NCBI GenBank assembly: GCA_015520485.1
Contig: WAPX01000021.1
Span: forward strand, 1-41,004
From: Archaeoglobaceae archaeon
Lineage (GTDB): Archaea > Halobacteriota > Archaeoglobi > Archaeoglobales > Archaeoglobaceae
DNA length: 41,004 nucleotides
Direction of reading: 5' to 3'
In this document: positions 31,076 to 40,696 of the stretch, in pieces
How the letters are laid out: each line of letters opens with the position of its first letter
Position numbering within the stretch: the stretch's first letter is position 1
Made by a program: the position numbers and the translations under genes
Notes under the pieces: generated by a model
The model's input: only the letters and a program-made list of their open reading frames with translations
Database searches by the model: none
Told to the model about the DNA's origin: nothing

Positions 31076-32701
31076 ATGAAGGAGAAGAGCATCAAGAAAC
31101 ACGCTGAAATTGAAAATACAATCGAAGAATTGAGAAAGATTTTGCTCACCGAAAAGGAGAGAGCGAGAAAGGACGTGCTCGAAAGGGAGAGATTTCGAGG
31201 AGAAGTACTTGGCAGAAAAGGCGAGATCGTTCTTCTAAAGCTGGAGAAGAGAGTGGAACCGGGCACAACGCTTGGATACGTTGAAGATGACGAGGTTCAA
31301 ACTTTTGGTTACGTTATTGCAGTTTTACCCGGTTTTGCGGTTGTGAAAAGGTTGAGCAAAAAAGAACCGGAGGAATTCGTAGAATCCGAAAACCTGTCTC
31401 TCTTCGACGCTCAAATCGAATTTCTGGACGCTTTTGATCCGGATATTTTGTCTCCACTTCGCATCGATGCTGAAAAATTCAGAAATTCACACATCCTGCC
31501 GGAACTGGACAGGTGGCAGAACCTTGCCTACAGAGCTACGAGGTGTCTGGAAGACGGACAGTTTCTGCTCGTGATAGGGCCTCCGGGAACGGGGAAAACG
31601 ACGTTCATATCCACGGCTTCGAAGCTGCTCGGAAGAGAAGGTAAGGTTCTCGTTACTGCCCACACGAACAGGGCAGTTGACAACATTATAAAAAACATGG
31701 AACCCGGATTCGCTCGAAGAATAGGATACAAAGTCTCACCAGAAGTGAGAAAGCACTCAATAGAACACGCACTGCTGGAACTTACGTGCGAAACGGGAGT
31801 GGACAGGATATTTGAAAAACTGGAAAAATTCAGAGGTATTGAGGGAATTACGAGAAAGCTCCTTGACGAGGCGAGAGTTGTTGGAGCGACGCTCATGAAG
31901 TGTGCTCTTTCGCACAGCTTCCTGCCCGATTTCGACTACGTCTTCGTTGACGAGGCTTCTCAGGCAACGATTTCCGAAGTGCTGGCTGGAATTTTTCTTG
32001 GGAAGAAGATAATTCTCGTTGGAGATCCAAATCAGCTCCCTCCTGTGCTCAGGTGCAGAAATCCGGAGAGGTTCAGCGCTTTCAGCTTCTTTTCCCTATT
32101 TGCGGATAAGGCTGTATGGCTCAGGACTCACTACAGGAGCAACGCCGAAATAATCGGCTTTTCGGCTAAACACGTTTACGGAGGAAAGATAAAACCTCAC
32201 GAATCCTGCAAAGAGATAAAGCTCAGGTTCAGGAGGACTCCAGAAAAGTACGCAGATGTGCTCGATCCAGAGAAACCTCTGGTTTTCCTCGCCGTTAAGG
32301 GCAGGGAAGAAAGGTCAGGCAGCTCCCGGTTAAACGTCAGGGAGGCTGAGGTCTGCTGCGAGCTTTTCGAGGAAATGAAAAGATGCGGCGTTTCTGACAT
32401 TGCAGTAATAACACCGTATTTAGCTCAGAAGGAGCTGATAAGGAGTATGGGTGTGAACGCAAACACCGTTGACGCTTTTCAGGGTAAGGAGAGTGACGTC
32501 GTGATATTTTCTACCGTTTCTACTTCGAATTTGAAGTTTTCCTCCGACACGAAGAGGTTTAACGTGGCGGTTACGAGAGCCAGAAGAAAGCTAATCGTGC
32601 TCGCCAATCCGTTAGCATTTGACTTTCCATCGAACAGAAAAACTCTCCTTTACAGGTACTACATACACGCAAAGGTCAGGAACTCCGTATTTGGGGTTTG
32701 A
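31076..32701 (+). CDS. Superfamily 1 helicase (Upf1/Dna2-like)
   Basis: The 541-residue protein is an SF1B helicase with an N-terminal beta-barrel-like region. It has Walker A GPPGTGKTTF (about 165-174), then AHTNRAVDNI, Walker B FVDEASQ, motif III GDPNQLPPV, motif IV LRTHYRSN, motif V TVDAFQGKESDVV and motif VI VAVTRARRKL. It should be an ATP-driven 5'-3' DNA or RNA helicase. The ATG is preceded by a weak GGTGA at six bases. The coiled-coil-like start (HAEIENTIEELRKIL) is unusual and may mediate interactions. Confidence 0.9.
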   Translation: MKEKSIKKHAEIENTIEELRKILLTEKERARKDVLERERFRGEVLGRKGEIVLLKLEKRVEPGTTLGYVEDDEVQTFGYVIAVLPGFAVVKRLSKKEPEEFVESENLSLFDAQIEFLDAFDPDILSPLRIDAEKFRNSHILPELDRWQNLAYRATRCLEDGQFLLVIGPPGTGKTTFISTASKLLGREGKVLVTAHTNRAVDNIIKNMEPGFARRIGYKVSPEVRKHSIEHALLELTCETGVDRIFEKLEKFRGIEGITRKLLDEARVVGATLMKCALSHSFLPDFDYVFVDEASQATISEVLAGIFLGKKIILVGDPNQLPPVLRCRNPERFSAFSFFSLFADKAVWLRTHYRSNAEIIGFSAKHVYGGKIKPHESCKEIKLRFRRTPEKYADVLDPEKPLVFLAVKGREERSGSSRLNVREAEVCCELFEEMKRCGVSDIAVITPYLAQKELIRSMGVNANTVDAFQGKESDVVIFSTVSTSNLKFSSDTKRFNVAVTRARRKLIVLANPLAFDFPSNRKTLLYRYYIHAKVRNSVFGV

Positions 32702-32746
32702 AGGCGTATATGCGTAAAACGCAGTAAACCGACTAAGTTTAACCTT

Positions 32747-34366
32747 TCAAACCTTCAAAAACGCAGAAACCCTTTCGAAATCATCTCTAAGCTCTGCTTT
32801 TAAAATTTCAAGCGCTCTCTCCCTGCTAACTCTTGCTTCTGCGGCAATCCTTCTTGCGAGCTTTTTGCTTACGCCCGGAATTGTTTCCAGTTCTTTAACA
32901 TTCGCACTTTCGAGGTCGAGCGGTGGAATTGCCGTGATTGACCTCATTCCGTATCCTGTAACCCTGACGTCCAGAAACGTGTTCCTCTCGTACTTTCCCG
33001 GTATTCCAATAACGAGGGGGTAGCTGCCGAACTGTCTTCCAAATGTAATTCCCTTCTCAAAAACCTCGCACCTGACGTCTTTGAGCAGAGTTCCCACGGG
33101 AAGTATTTTTTTGAGCATTTCTCTGTCCACGCTTTCCCTGACTTTTCTCTTAAACTGCAGAAAGTATTTTCTGTGTTTTTTCAGGCGGATCTCAACCTTC
33201 CTCTTTTCGCCGTAGAGAAGTGTGTGTCTAAGCACCTTTACCTGCCTTATGTTTATTCTTCTGAGAAACAGGTTTCTGTTCAGGAGCTCTTTCAGAAATT
33301 CGTAATTGAGCTCAAAGGTTTCCCCGCTCTCACCCCTGAGTCCTGCGACAAAGTTTATGCCGGGAAGAAATTTCGGCATTCCGTTGTATCCCCTTTCAAC
33401 CCCGTACCTGTTGATCAGCTCCACAGCAAAGGCGACATCTTCTACACTGGAGCACAGGTTGTTTTTCCTGATTACACTTTCGTCCGCACTTTCAAGCCCC
33501 ATTGCCGCGACGTTTCCGGGAGTCTGGTATTCAACAATGGTCTTGACAACTTCTCTGCTCTCCTCAGGATACTCAGCTATACTTCTCGGATTGACGTTAT
33601 CGAGGTGAAGCGTTTTTATCTCCGGGCAGTTTTTCCATATAGCTCTGTGAAAGTTCCTCAGCTTTTCGGGTTCCGGTCTGGGAAAGTCCTTTGAAAAATC
33701 AGCTAAGTAGGTGATGAAGTCCGTCTGTCTGCCGAGCCTGAAATGTCTGATTCCATGGCTGTACAGAGTTTTTATTTCTGAAACCACTGCTTTCGGGTCT
33801 CTCTGCCTCAGCCTGTGGAGCTTTTCGATGCAGAAGGAGCACTTTCCCCAGTAACACCCCCTGTACGTCTCTATTTCGCATATGAGGTGAGGGTAGTGAG
33901 GGTGCTCTTTTACAACCTCGCTTCCGAGCAGAGCAAACTTTTCAATGTTGCTCCAGAAGTCCACATCGGCTTTTTTATCTCCGGACAGCTCCAGCAGGTA
34001 TTTCAGAAGTCTGCCCTCGAAGGGAAAGTCCAGAACATTCAGCCTTTCCCTTTCCCTTCTTTCCAGCTCTAAGGCAACTCCCCCAACCACAACCTTTTCT
34101 CCGGGCAGAAGTGTAAGTTCTTCCAGACTCAGCGGTTTTGCAGCTAAATATTTTCCGGGAACTATCGCTCCAGCTACAACTATGCTGAGATCGAAATTCC
34201 TGAGGAGTGCCGGTTTCTCCCTTACCTGATCAGCGGTAATGTAAGCTGAGGGTATTTTGAGGTAGTTTAGCATACCCTTAATGTAGCGGGGATACGGGGA
34301 TACGTAAGGTGGAACTCCGAGACAGGACGGCTCGTCAACGTAACCGTCAACTATCGCTACCTTCAC
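32747..34366 (-). CDS. COG1031-type radical SAM protein with C-terminal helix-hairpin-helix
   Basis: The 539-residue protein matches the archaeal COG1031 family of unknown function. An N-terminal Rossmann-like region (MKVAIVDGYVDEPSC) is followed by the radical SAM core with IETYRGCYWGKCSFCIEKL. The cysteines are spaced CX4CX2C instead of the usual CX3CX2C. HFRLGRQTDF and VAAMGLESADESVI follow. The C terminus has a helix-hairpin-helix (LETIPGVSKKLARRIAAEA), suggesting nucleic acid contact. The start is GTG at 34366. A direct repeat of TCAAATGCAA lies upstream at 34447 and 34462. Confidence 0.85.
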   Translation of the reverse strand: MKVAIVDGYVDEPSCLGVPPYVSPYPRYIKGMLNYLKIPSAYITADQVREKPALLRNFDLSIVVAGAIVPGKYLAAKPLSLEELTLLPGEKVVVGGVALELERRERERLNVLDFPFEGRLLKYLLELSGDKKADVDFWSNIEKFALLGSEVVKEHPHYPHLICEIETYRGCYWGKCSFCIEKLHRLRQRDPKAVVSEIKTLYSHGIRHFRLGRQTDFITYLADFSKDFPRPEPEKLRNFHRAIWKNCPEIKTLHLDNVNPRSIAEYPEESREVVKTIVEYQTPGNVAAMGLESADESVIRKNNLCSSVEDVAFAVELINRYGVERGYNGMPKFLPGINFVAGLRGESGETFELNYEFLKELLNRNLFLRRINIRQVKVLRHTLLYGEKRKVEIRLKKHRKYFLQFKRKVRESVDREMLKKILPVGTLLKDVRCEVFEKGITFGRQFGSYPLVIGIPGKYERNTFLDVRVTGYGMRSITAIPPLDLESANVKELETIPGVSKKLARRIAAEARVSRERALEILKAELRDDFERVSAFLKV

Positions 34367-34523
34367 GGTTTAATTTCCCCTGCGCGTGCTGTTTTTAGTT
34401 TTTGTGCAATTCTGTTCCTGCACCTATGTACGATCAACTTCGCAACTCAAATGCAAACAATTCAAATGCAATAACGAAAGCAGAAAAGCAAAAAGAAAGA
34501 ATAGAATTTAAACTTTGCAAACT

Positions 34524-36785
34524 TTAAAGTTTTCTCAGCTTTTCGAGCATTATCTTCTTCTCAACTCTCGCCACAGTTTCCCTCACTATCTGAACGGCGT
34601 CTATGTTTGCAGAAACGCTGTCTATTCCGAGCTCCACGAGTTTGGCAACGACGTGCGGGTAGCTTCCAGCCTGACCGCAGATTGAGGTTTTCACTCCGTG
34701 TTCCTTGCATATCTTTATAACTCTCTCAATCAGCTTCATGACGGCAGGATGAGTTTCGTCGTATAGGTAGGCAACGTTTTCGTTATTCCTGTCAACTGCA
34801 ATCGTGTACTGGGTTAAGTCGTTCGTACCGAAGCTTATGAAGTCTATCCCCTCTTTTATTATATCCTCTATAATCAGGGCTGCTGCCGGAGTTTCCACCA
34901 TTACTCCAAACTCTATTTTGTCCAGAGGTATGCCCTCCTCCATCGCTATCTTCTTTGCCTCCCTTACCTCTTCCGGCCTTGTTATCAGGGGGAGCATTAT
35001 GCCAATGTTTGTGTAACCCTCATCTATCAGCTTCTTTATAGCCTTCATCTCAGCTCTGAAGTGCTCCTGTTCCTTCAAATCTCTCCTTATACCCCTGAAA
35101 CCCAGCATCGGATTGGCCTCAACCGGCTCGTCCTCTCCGCCCTCCATTGTCCTAAACTCGTCAGTCGGAGCGTCGAGAGTTCTTATCCACACTGTTTTCG
35201 GATAGAAAGCTTTGGCAACCCTGAGCATTCCCCTGTACAGCTCTTCAACGTACTTGTCCACCTCTCCATCGTGAATGTACTTCATCGGGTGTTTTTTCAG
35301 GCCCAAAACCATGTGCTCTATTCTGAAAAGCCCCACTCCATCAGCACCGGTAGCTGCTGCCTTTTCTGCCGCATCGGGTATTGATATGTTTACCTTTACT
35401 TCGGTTGCTGTTACTATCGGGGCAGTTGCAACGACAGCCTTCTCCTCTTCCTTCTTTTCTTTCTTTAACGCTCCCTTGTAAACGACGCCCTTGTCTCCGT
35501 CAACAGTAACAACCATTCCGTCTTTCAGAACCTTCGTGGCGTTTCCAGTTCCAACAACTGCAGGAACTCCGAGCTCTCTCGAAACTATTGCAGCGTGACA
35601 GGTCATGCCACCTTCATCCGTAACTATTGCCGAAGCTCTCCTCATTGCCGGAACCATGTCTGGAGTAGTCATCGTGGTTACGAGTATGTCTCCTTCCTCG
35701 ACCCTTCCGATTTCCTTCTCGCTCAGTATAATCTTAACTCTCCCTACACCAATTCCGGGAGAAGCACCCAGTCCTCTGACGAGAACTTCCGCTTCCTCAA
35801 CTCCCTCAGCCTTCTCCTCTTCCTCCTTCCTGCCCTTTATCGTCGTTATCGGCCTCGACTGAACGATGTAAATCTTGCCTTTTTCCACCGCCCATTCTAT
35901 GTCCTGTGGTTTGCCGTAGTGCTCTTCGATGAGTTCAGCAAGTTCAGCCAGTTTGATTATTTCATCATCGCTCAGAATTCTCGCTTCAGCTTTCTCTGGA
36001 GGCAGGTCTATAACCTTCGTTTCGTCTCCTTCCCTGACTATCGCCTTGTCCTTCTTTGAAACCTGAACTTTCGTTATTTTCCTCGAAACCCTGTCAAATT
36101 CGTAGTGGTCAGGGGAAACCATTCCGCTGACTATCGCCTCTCCAAGCCCCCAGACGGCCTCAATCATTACAACCGGGTCTCCCGTAACCGGGTGGGAGGA
36201 GAACATGACTCCGGATTTTTCGGAATTGACCATTTTCTGCACGACCACAGCAATGCTCACGTCTTCGTGCCTGAACCCCTGCCTGACTCTGTAGTATATC
36301 GCTCTCGGCGTGTAGAGGGAGCTCCAGCATTTCCTCACGTATTCAACCACGTTGTCCTCTCCCTTAATGTTGAGGTATGTCTCCTGCTGACCGGCAAAGC
36401 TCGCATCTGGCAAGTCCTCTGCGGTTGCAGAACTTCTCACCGCAACGTAAACTTCCTCTCCTTCCTCCTCGCACAGCTGCCTGTACGCTTTCTTTATTTC
36501 CTCGACTATGTCTTCGGGAATCGGTGTGGATTCTATCAGCTCTCTGACTTTCTGAGACGCTTTCATCAGCTCGTCCGTATCCTCGACATCCAGACCTTCA
36601 AGAATGGATATTATTTTATCTTTGATTCCTGTCCTCTCGATAAAGTCAATAAAAGTCCTGCCATCAACAATAAAACCGTTGGGCACTGGAATTTCGTTTC
36701 TGTAAAGCTCTCCAAGGTTTGCGCCCTTTCCGCCTACAAGAGGTACGTCATCCTTACACACTTCACTAAGCCATACTACTCCCAT
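34524..36785 (-). CDS. ppsA: Phosphoenolpyruvate synthase
   Basis: The 753-residue enzyme makes PEP from pyruvate and ATP, the entry to gluconeogenesis in archaea. It has the N-terminal ATP-grasp domain (LVGGKGANLGELYR, VAVRSSATAEDLPDASFAGQQET). The phosphohistidine domain contains GGMTCHAAIVSRELGVPAVVG with the catalytic His. The C-terminal PEP-binding barrel has LGFRGIRRDL, FGTNDLTQYT and the conserved Cys in SICGQAGSYP. Length and order are normal for archaeal PpsA. There is no ribosome binding site at ATG 36785. The 200-base gap to the right holds A/T-rich sequence only. Confidence 0.96.
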   Translation of the reverse strand: MGVVWLSEVCKDDVPLVGGKGANLGELYRNEIPVPNGFIVDGRTFIDFIERTGIKDKIISILEGLDVEDTDELMKASQKVRELIESTPIPEDIVEEIKKAYRQLCEEEGEEVYVAVRSSATAEDLPDASFAGQQETYLNIKGEDNVVEYVRKCWSSLYTPRAIYYRVRQGFRHEDVSIAVVVQKMVNSEKSGVMFSSHPVTGDPVVMIEAVWGLGEAIVSGMVSPDHYEFDRVSRKITKVQVSKKDKAIVREGDETKVIDLPPEKAEARILSDDEIIKLAELAELIEEHYGKPQDIEWAVEKGKIYIVQSRPITTIKGRKEEEEKAEGVEEAEVLVRGLGASPGIGVGRVKIILSEKEIGRVEEGDILVTTMTTPDMVPAMRRASAIVTDEGGMTCHAAIVSRELGVPAVVGTGNATKVLKDGMVVTVDGDKGVVYKGALKKEKKEEEKAVVATAPIVTATEVKVNISIPDAAEKAAATGADGVGLFRIEHMVLGLKKHPMKYIHDGEVDKYVEELYRGMLRVAKAFYPKTVWIRTLDAPTDEFRTMEGGEDEPVEANPMLGFRGIRRDLKEQEHFRAEMKAIKKLIDEGYTNIGIMLPLITRPEEVREAKKIAMEEGIPLDKIEFGVMVETPAAALIIEDIIKEGIDFISFGTNDLTQYTIAVDRNNENVAYLYDETHPAVMKLIERVIKICKEHGVKTSICGQAGSYPHVVAKLVELGIDSVSANIDAVQIVRETVARVEKKIMLEKLRKL

Positions 36786-36985
36786 CTAATCACCAGATAA
36801 CTATTAGCTTGCAGTCTTAAAAAGATTTTTCCTTAAATTCATGTTTACTTTCTTTTCAAGCAAGATTGCTCCTCGCATGGATCGTGTAGGTATTTTACAG
36901 GTGCTGAGAATTCGTTTTTACAGGAATTCGGAATGCAACAAATGCACAGAATAAAAATATAAATCACTCAAACTGCTTAAATCAA

Positions 36986-37798
36986 CTACTCAAACTCAAA
37001 TACGCTACCCACACCCGCAAAGGCAAACTTTTCCCCGAGCTCGTTAAAGAGGGTTGCCTCAGCCCTGAAACCCGTACAGTGGCACGGAGCTATGAGCTCA
37101 ATTTTTTTCTCCAGCCACCTCGCCACGTCTCTCACCTTCTCGTCGCTCATGCTGACCAAGTGAGTTCCGCCAATCACGTACTTAACTTCGTCACCGCACA
37201 CCTCCTCAGCGTACTCCAGCGTATTCCTCAAACCTGCGTGACAGCACCCGAGAACGAGAAGAATTCCGCCTTTCGTTTTAACTGCTAAGGACTGATCGTC
37301 TTTTATGCTGTCCTCCTCCCAGACTCCATTTCTCAAAATTTTGCCGATTCCCAGATCTTCATCCTTTCTCGGTATCTCCCCCAGTGCAGTTACGCCTTTA
37401 GAGACTTCCAACGGCTCCCTGATCTCCACGACCTCCCCGAGCTCTTCTATCTCGTTTCTCTGCCAAGGCATGCCTATGGGTGTGCCCCTGTAAACTCTCG
37501 GCAACCAAGCGTCTGGATGCAGGTAAACTTTCTTTTTGCCGTAAATCTCCAGAAAAGCCTGCAGGGCTCCTGTATGATCGTAATGTCCGTGACTCAGAAC
37601 TACGCAGGAAAAGTCCCCGACGCCCATCAGTCTGGAGTTCTGCAGTGCAGCCACATTCTGTCCCGTATCGAACAGAACGTCGTCAACCAGAGCTGAAAAA
37701 CCCCACTCTGCGACGAGTTTTTTTGGCCTGAGGGTTGCTACGGTGTTGTCTGCAAGAATTTTTACCGTGTGCATGGACGGCTTACACTCACAAGACAT
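36986..37798 (-). CDS. COG1237-type metallo-beta-lactamase-fold hydrolase
   Basis: The 270-residue protein belongs to the archaeal metal-dependent hydrolases around MJ0301. HTVKILADNTVA opens the fold, then VLFDTGQN, the zinc motif LSHGHYDHTGAL, LVLGCCHAGL with a further His, and PCHCTGF near the end. MJ0301 relatives have been linked to methanopterin synthesis (the ribofuranosyl-aminobenzene-phosphate synthase activity), which would fit an organism with Mer, but the assignment is tentative. The start is ATG at 37798, or ATG at 37774; the frame extends further left without homology. It is divergent from the MTH1187-like gene. Confidence 0.83.
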   Translation of the reverse strand: MSCECKPSMHTVKILADNTVATLRPKKLVAEWGFSALVDDVLFDTGQNVAALQNSRLMGVGDFSCVVLSHGHYDHTGALQAFLEIYGKKKVYLHPDAWLPRVYRGTPIGMPWQRNEIEELGEVVEIREPLEVSKGVTALGEIPRKDEDLGIGKILRNGVWEEDSIKDDQSLAVKTKGGILLVLGCCHAGLRNTLEYAEEVCGDEVKYVIGGTHLVSMSDEKVRDVARWLEKKIELIAPCHCTGFRAEATLFNELGEKFAFAGVGSVFEFE

Positions 37799-37892
37799 TT
37801 TGTTTTTACCTTTTTCGCCTCCACCTGACAGCATGTGTTTCCTGTGCAGCATTTTTAACACTTTTATTTTCAGCACGCTCAAAGCTGTGCAA

Positions 37893-38189
37893 ATGATAGC
37901 TGAGCTGTCGGTTGTCCCCATTGGCGTCGGCGAATCCCTGAGCAGCTACGTCAGCGAGGTTTTAAAACTGCTGGACGAAAAAGGAGTGAAATACGAGTTG
38001 AATCCGATGGGGACGGTTGTTGAGGTTGACAGTTTTGCTGAGCTTGGAAAACTGCTCGACGAGGTAAAGGAGAGGCTGGAAAGTCTTGGCGTTCCGAGAA
38101 TATACGTTACCCTAAAGGTTGACTGGAGAAAGAAGACAACGAGTATGGAGTACAAGGTGAAGTCTGTGAAGGAGAGGTTGAAGGGTTAG
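37893..38189 (+). CDS. MTH1187/YkoF-like (UPF0045) protein
   Basis: The 98-residue protein matches the MTH1187 family, a small ferredoxin-like fold thought to bind thiamine-like ligands or other small molecules. Signatures are MIAELSVVPIGVGESLSSYV at the N terminus, then ELNPMGTVVEVDS, and a C-terminal RIYVTLKVDWR strand. The start is ATG at 37893, as in the family; the frame extends left but that part overlaps the divergent gene. It may be in one operon with the thioredoxin-like and radical SAM genes that follow. Confidence 0.88.
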   Translation: MIAELSVVPIGVGESLSSYVSEVLKLLDEKGVKYELNPMGTVVEVDSFAELGKLLDEVKERLESLGVPRIYVTLKVDWRKKTTSMEYKVKSVKERLKG

Positions 38190-38220
38190 TGAAGGGTTAA
38201 ATCGCAAGGAGGTGTTGATT

Positions 38221-38484
38221 TTGAAACTGCTGCTGTTCACGATGGAGAAATGCCCGAACTGCCCGCTCGCAAAGAAAGTGGCTAAGGAGGTTGCGGAAGA
38301 GCTGGGTATTGAGCTCGAAGAGGTGGATGTGGAAAAGGACATGCTGAAGGCTCTGCAGTACAGCGTCGCTTCAACTCCTTCGCTGGTTTTAGTGAAAAAC
38401 GGGGATTACGAAGTTTTGTTCAGGAGCGAGGTTCCGGGCAGGGAAGAGCTCGTCAGAGCGATAAAAGCATTAGAGGCTGTGTAG
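38221..38484 (+). CDS. Thioredoxin/glutaredoxin-like protein (CPNC)
   Basis: The 87-residue protein has a thioredoxin fold with the active site EKCPNCPLAKK near residue 10, a cis-proline STPSLVLV and a C-terminal helix. It is likely an intracellular dithiol reductant. The TTG at 38221 is chosen because AGGAGGTG ends six bases before it; a GTG at 38212 and a TTG at 38215 overlap or touch that site. It ends one base before the radical SAM activase gene, so the two are translated together and may work together. Confidence 0.88.
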   Translation: MKLLLFTMEKCPNCPLAKKVAKEVAEELGIELEEVDVEKDMLKALQYSVASTPSLVLVKNGDYEVLFRSEVPGREELVRAIKALEAV

Positions 38485-38485
38485 A

Positions 38486-39208
38486 ATGAGGCTCGGTGGA
38501 CTTCTCGACTTATCCACGATAGACTTTCCCGGCAAACTATGTTCAGTTGTTTTTCTGACAGGTTGTCCTTTTCGCTGTCCTTACTGCCACAACCATGAGC
38601 TCGTAAATTCGAAAGGCGTAGAGGTCTCTCCAGAACGGGTGGCTTCGGAACTTTCGGAGAACTATTTAATTGACGGGGTCTGCATTACGGGGGGAGAGCC
38701 AACAATGCAGAACGATCTGGTTGAGCTTCTAAGGGAGTTGAAGGAACGGAGTCTGAGCGTAAAGCTGGACACTAACGGATACTATCCGGAAAGGCTCGAA
38801 AAGCTGGTTGAACTGGTGGATTACGTTGCGATAGACTTCAAAACTTCCCCTCGAAAATACGGGAGTTTAACGAGTAAAAGAGATGCGTGGGATAAGGTTG
38901 AGGAGTCCTTAAAGCTTTTAAACGAGAGCGGGATTTTATGGGAGATAAGGATGACGGTCGTTCCGTCGCTCGTATGGGAAGACGAGCTGAAAGAAATTGC
39001 CGACACGATAAGAAAAGCCGGGATCGAAGCTGACAGAATAGTTTTGCAACAGTTCAGCAACGAGAACCCTCTGGATCCGTCTCTCAAAAGCGTGAATCCC
39101 CCCACAAAACAGGAGCTTTTCGAGCTCGCAGAGTTCTTTAACGGAGCCGGCGGAGCCGGTGAAGGCAGAACATATGTGAGGTGTTCTGAGGGCGAGTTCA
39201 GGGTTTAA
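38486..39208 (+). CDS. NrdG/PflA-like radical SAM activating protein
   Basis: The 240-residue protein resembles the anaerobic ribonucleotide reductase activase group. LLDLSTIDFPGKLCSVVFLTGCPFRCPYCHN carries the CX3CX2C cluster, followed by GVCITGGEPTMQ and VKLDTNGYYP. It would generate a glycyl radical on a partner or act on another target. No nrdD or pyruvate formate-lyase-type gene is in the window. ATG at 38486 follows the thioredoxin-like gene by one base. Confidence 0.9.
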   Translation: MRLGGLLDLSTIDFPGKLCSVVFLTGCPFRCPYCHNHELVNSKGVEVSPERVASELSENYLIDGVCITGGEPTMQNDLVELLRELKERSLSVKLDTNGYYPERLEKLVELVDYVAIDFKTSPRKYGSLTSKRDAWDKVEESLKLLNESGILWEIRMTVVPSLVWEDELKEIADTIRKAGIEADRIVLQQFSNENPLDPSLKSVNPPTKQELFELAEFFNGAGGAGEGRTYVRCSEGEFRV

Positions 39209-39253
39209 CTGGTTAATTTCAGTTTTACCGCTTAAGATGGCGCTGACAAAACC

Positions 39254-40624
39254 TTAAAACGAACTCAGAATGGAAATAAAAAACCCGCAGCAGTCGTGTA
39301 TGTGTGGCCAGAACCTCGCGACTTCTTTCCACTTTCTGAACTTTATACCGTTGAACTCCCTTATTCCGCACGACTTCCACATGTTCACTCTCCTGTCCCT
39401 GATTCTCTCAATTCTGTTTTCAAAGGGTTTTACATTTCCTTCGTTCTCGTCGAACGTGATGGAGCAGGTGGAGTACAGAACTTTATCCCCTATCCTCATC
39501 GCGTTTTCCAGCATCTTTTTCTGCAGTTTTACCGTGGCTCTGTACTTCTTCTCGTCGAACCTCCACTTCACGCAGGGGTAGTTTCTCAGAGCTCCGGTGG
39601 TTGAACAGGGTGGGTCGAGCAAAACTCTGTCAGCCTTTTTTTCAGGCAGAAACGTGGCTCCATCCCCCAGTCTGCATTCGACAATTTTAACTCCGAGCTG
39701 TTTCATCTTCAAAGCCATTCTTTCGAGTCTGCTCTTCGAGTTGTCCACAGCCACTATTTTTCCCCTGTTCTCCATGAGCATTGCGAGCTGGGAAGCTTTT
39801 ATTCCCGGAGCCGCTGCTAAGTCCACGACGAAATCACCCGATTCTGGAGAAAGAACGTGGGCTGCTATTGCCGATGCAATGTCCTGAACGACGAACTTTC
39901 CCTCGCCGTGCCACTCTAGGGTTGAAGGGTGCTTTTCCCAGTTTTCAACTCTGAAAACGTAAGGCAAAACAGTCTCCTCTACATCACAAAACTGCTCCAG
40001 GTACTTCCTGACGCTTTCAATCGAAGCTTTAAGTTCGTTTACTCTCACGTACGCCGTCGTTTTCATGTTCGCCTTCATTAGCTCGATTGCATCTTTACCG
40101 AGGAGTTTAAAAGCGAGCTTTACGTACCATTCGGGGTGGTGGTACTTCAGAGCAATTCTGCTAACGGGATTTAGCTTTCCAAGCTCCTTCTCTATTTCGA
40201 CTCTTTCGGCTTTCCTCATCACAGCATTTACCAGAGCTGCTGCTCTTGCGTTCAGCCTGTTTTTCGCAATTCTGACCGCTGAGTCCGTGGCGAGGGCTGG
40301 GTGGACACCTTTGTAAACCATCTCGTAAATCCCGACTCTCAGCACGTTTCTCAAAAATGTATTAAGATCCTCCACTTTTTTACCCCTGAGACACAGATTT
40401 ATTATGAAGTCTATCGTGTTTCTCCTCTTCAGAGTTTCCATCACGTAGGCGTGTACGCTGCCTCTGACCTTTACGCTGTATCGGCAGTTCAGCAGTCTTT
40501 TCATTACCTCCTTTGCGGACAGCAGTTCCCTGCCCGCGTCTATCTCCGTCAGTACATCGGCAGCTATTTCCTGCGTGGGAACAGTTTTGCTCTCAAACCC
40601 GCTGAGGCTTTTGTGACATTCCAT
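39254..40624 (-). CDS. NusB-domain plus RsmB-type RNA (cytosine-C5) methyltransferase
   Basis: The 456-residue protein has an N-terminal NusB-like helical RNA-binding domain (AADVLTEID, LNTFLRNVLRVGIYEM, AALVNAVMRK). A Nop2/Sun methyltransferase domain follows. SAM-binding VVDLAAAPGIKASQLAMLM is near residue 260. The two catalytic cysteines are in LLDPPCSTTG and LYSTCSITFDENEG. It should methylate cytosine in rRNA or tRNA; the exact site is unknown. The start is ATG at 40624. The array of CRISPR repeats begins 73 bases to the right. Confidence 0.92.
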   Translation of the reverse strand: MECHKSLSGFESKTVPTQEIAADVLTEIDAGRELLSAKEVMKRLLNCRYSVKVRGSVHAYVMETLKRRNTIDFIINLCLRGKKVEDLNTFLRNVLRVGIYEMVYKGVHPALATDSAVRIAKNRLNARAAALVNAVMRKAERVEIEKELGKLNPVSRIALKYHHPEWYVKLAFKLLGKDAIELMKANMKTTAYVRVNELKASIESVRKYLEQFCDVEETVLPYVFRVENWEKHPSTLEWHGEGKFVVQDIASAIAAHVLSPESGDFVVDLAAAPGIKASQLAMLMENRGKIVAVDNSKSRLERMALKMKQLGVKIVECRLGDGATFLPEKKADRVLLDPPCSTTGALRNYPCVKWRFDEKKYRATVKLQKKMLENAMRIGDKVLYSTCSITFDENEGNVKPFENRIERIRDRRVNMWKSCGIREFNGIKFRKWKEVARFWPHIHDCCGFFISILSSF

Positions 40625-40696
40625 CTGAGCTTCAGTTACGCTTTCGGGTAAAACTCGTTTTGGTTTGACATGTTACGGTAATCGGTGTTGGCGTGT

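Noticed and set aside
34447-34471. Direct repeat TCAAATGCAA twice at 15-base spacing
   Set aside because: It is short and in A-rich sequence 80 bases before a GTG start; without conservation data it is not more than a possible coincidence.
36908-36930. Repeated GAATTCG in the gap before ppsA
   Set aside because: Seven bases twice in a 200-base A/T-rich gap is weak, and no regulator is suggested.
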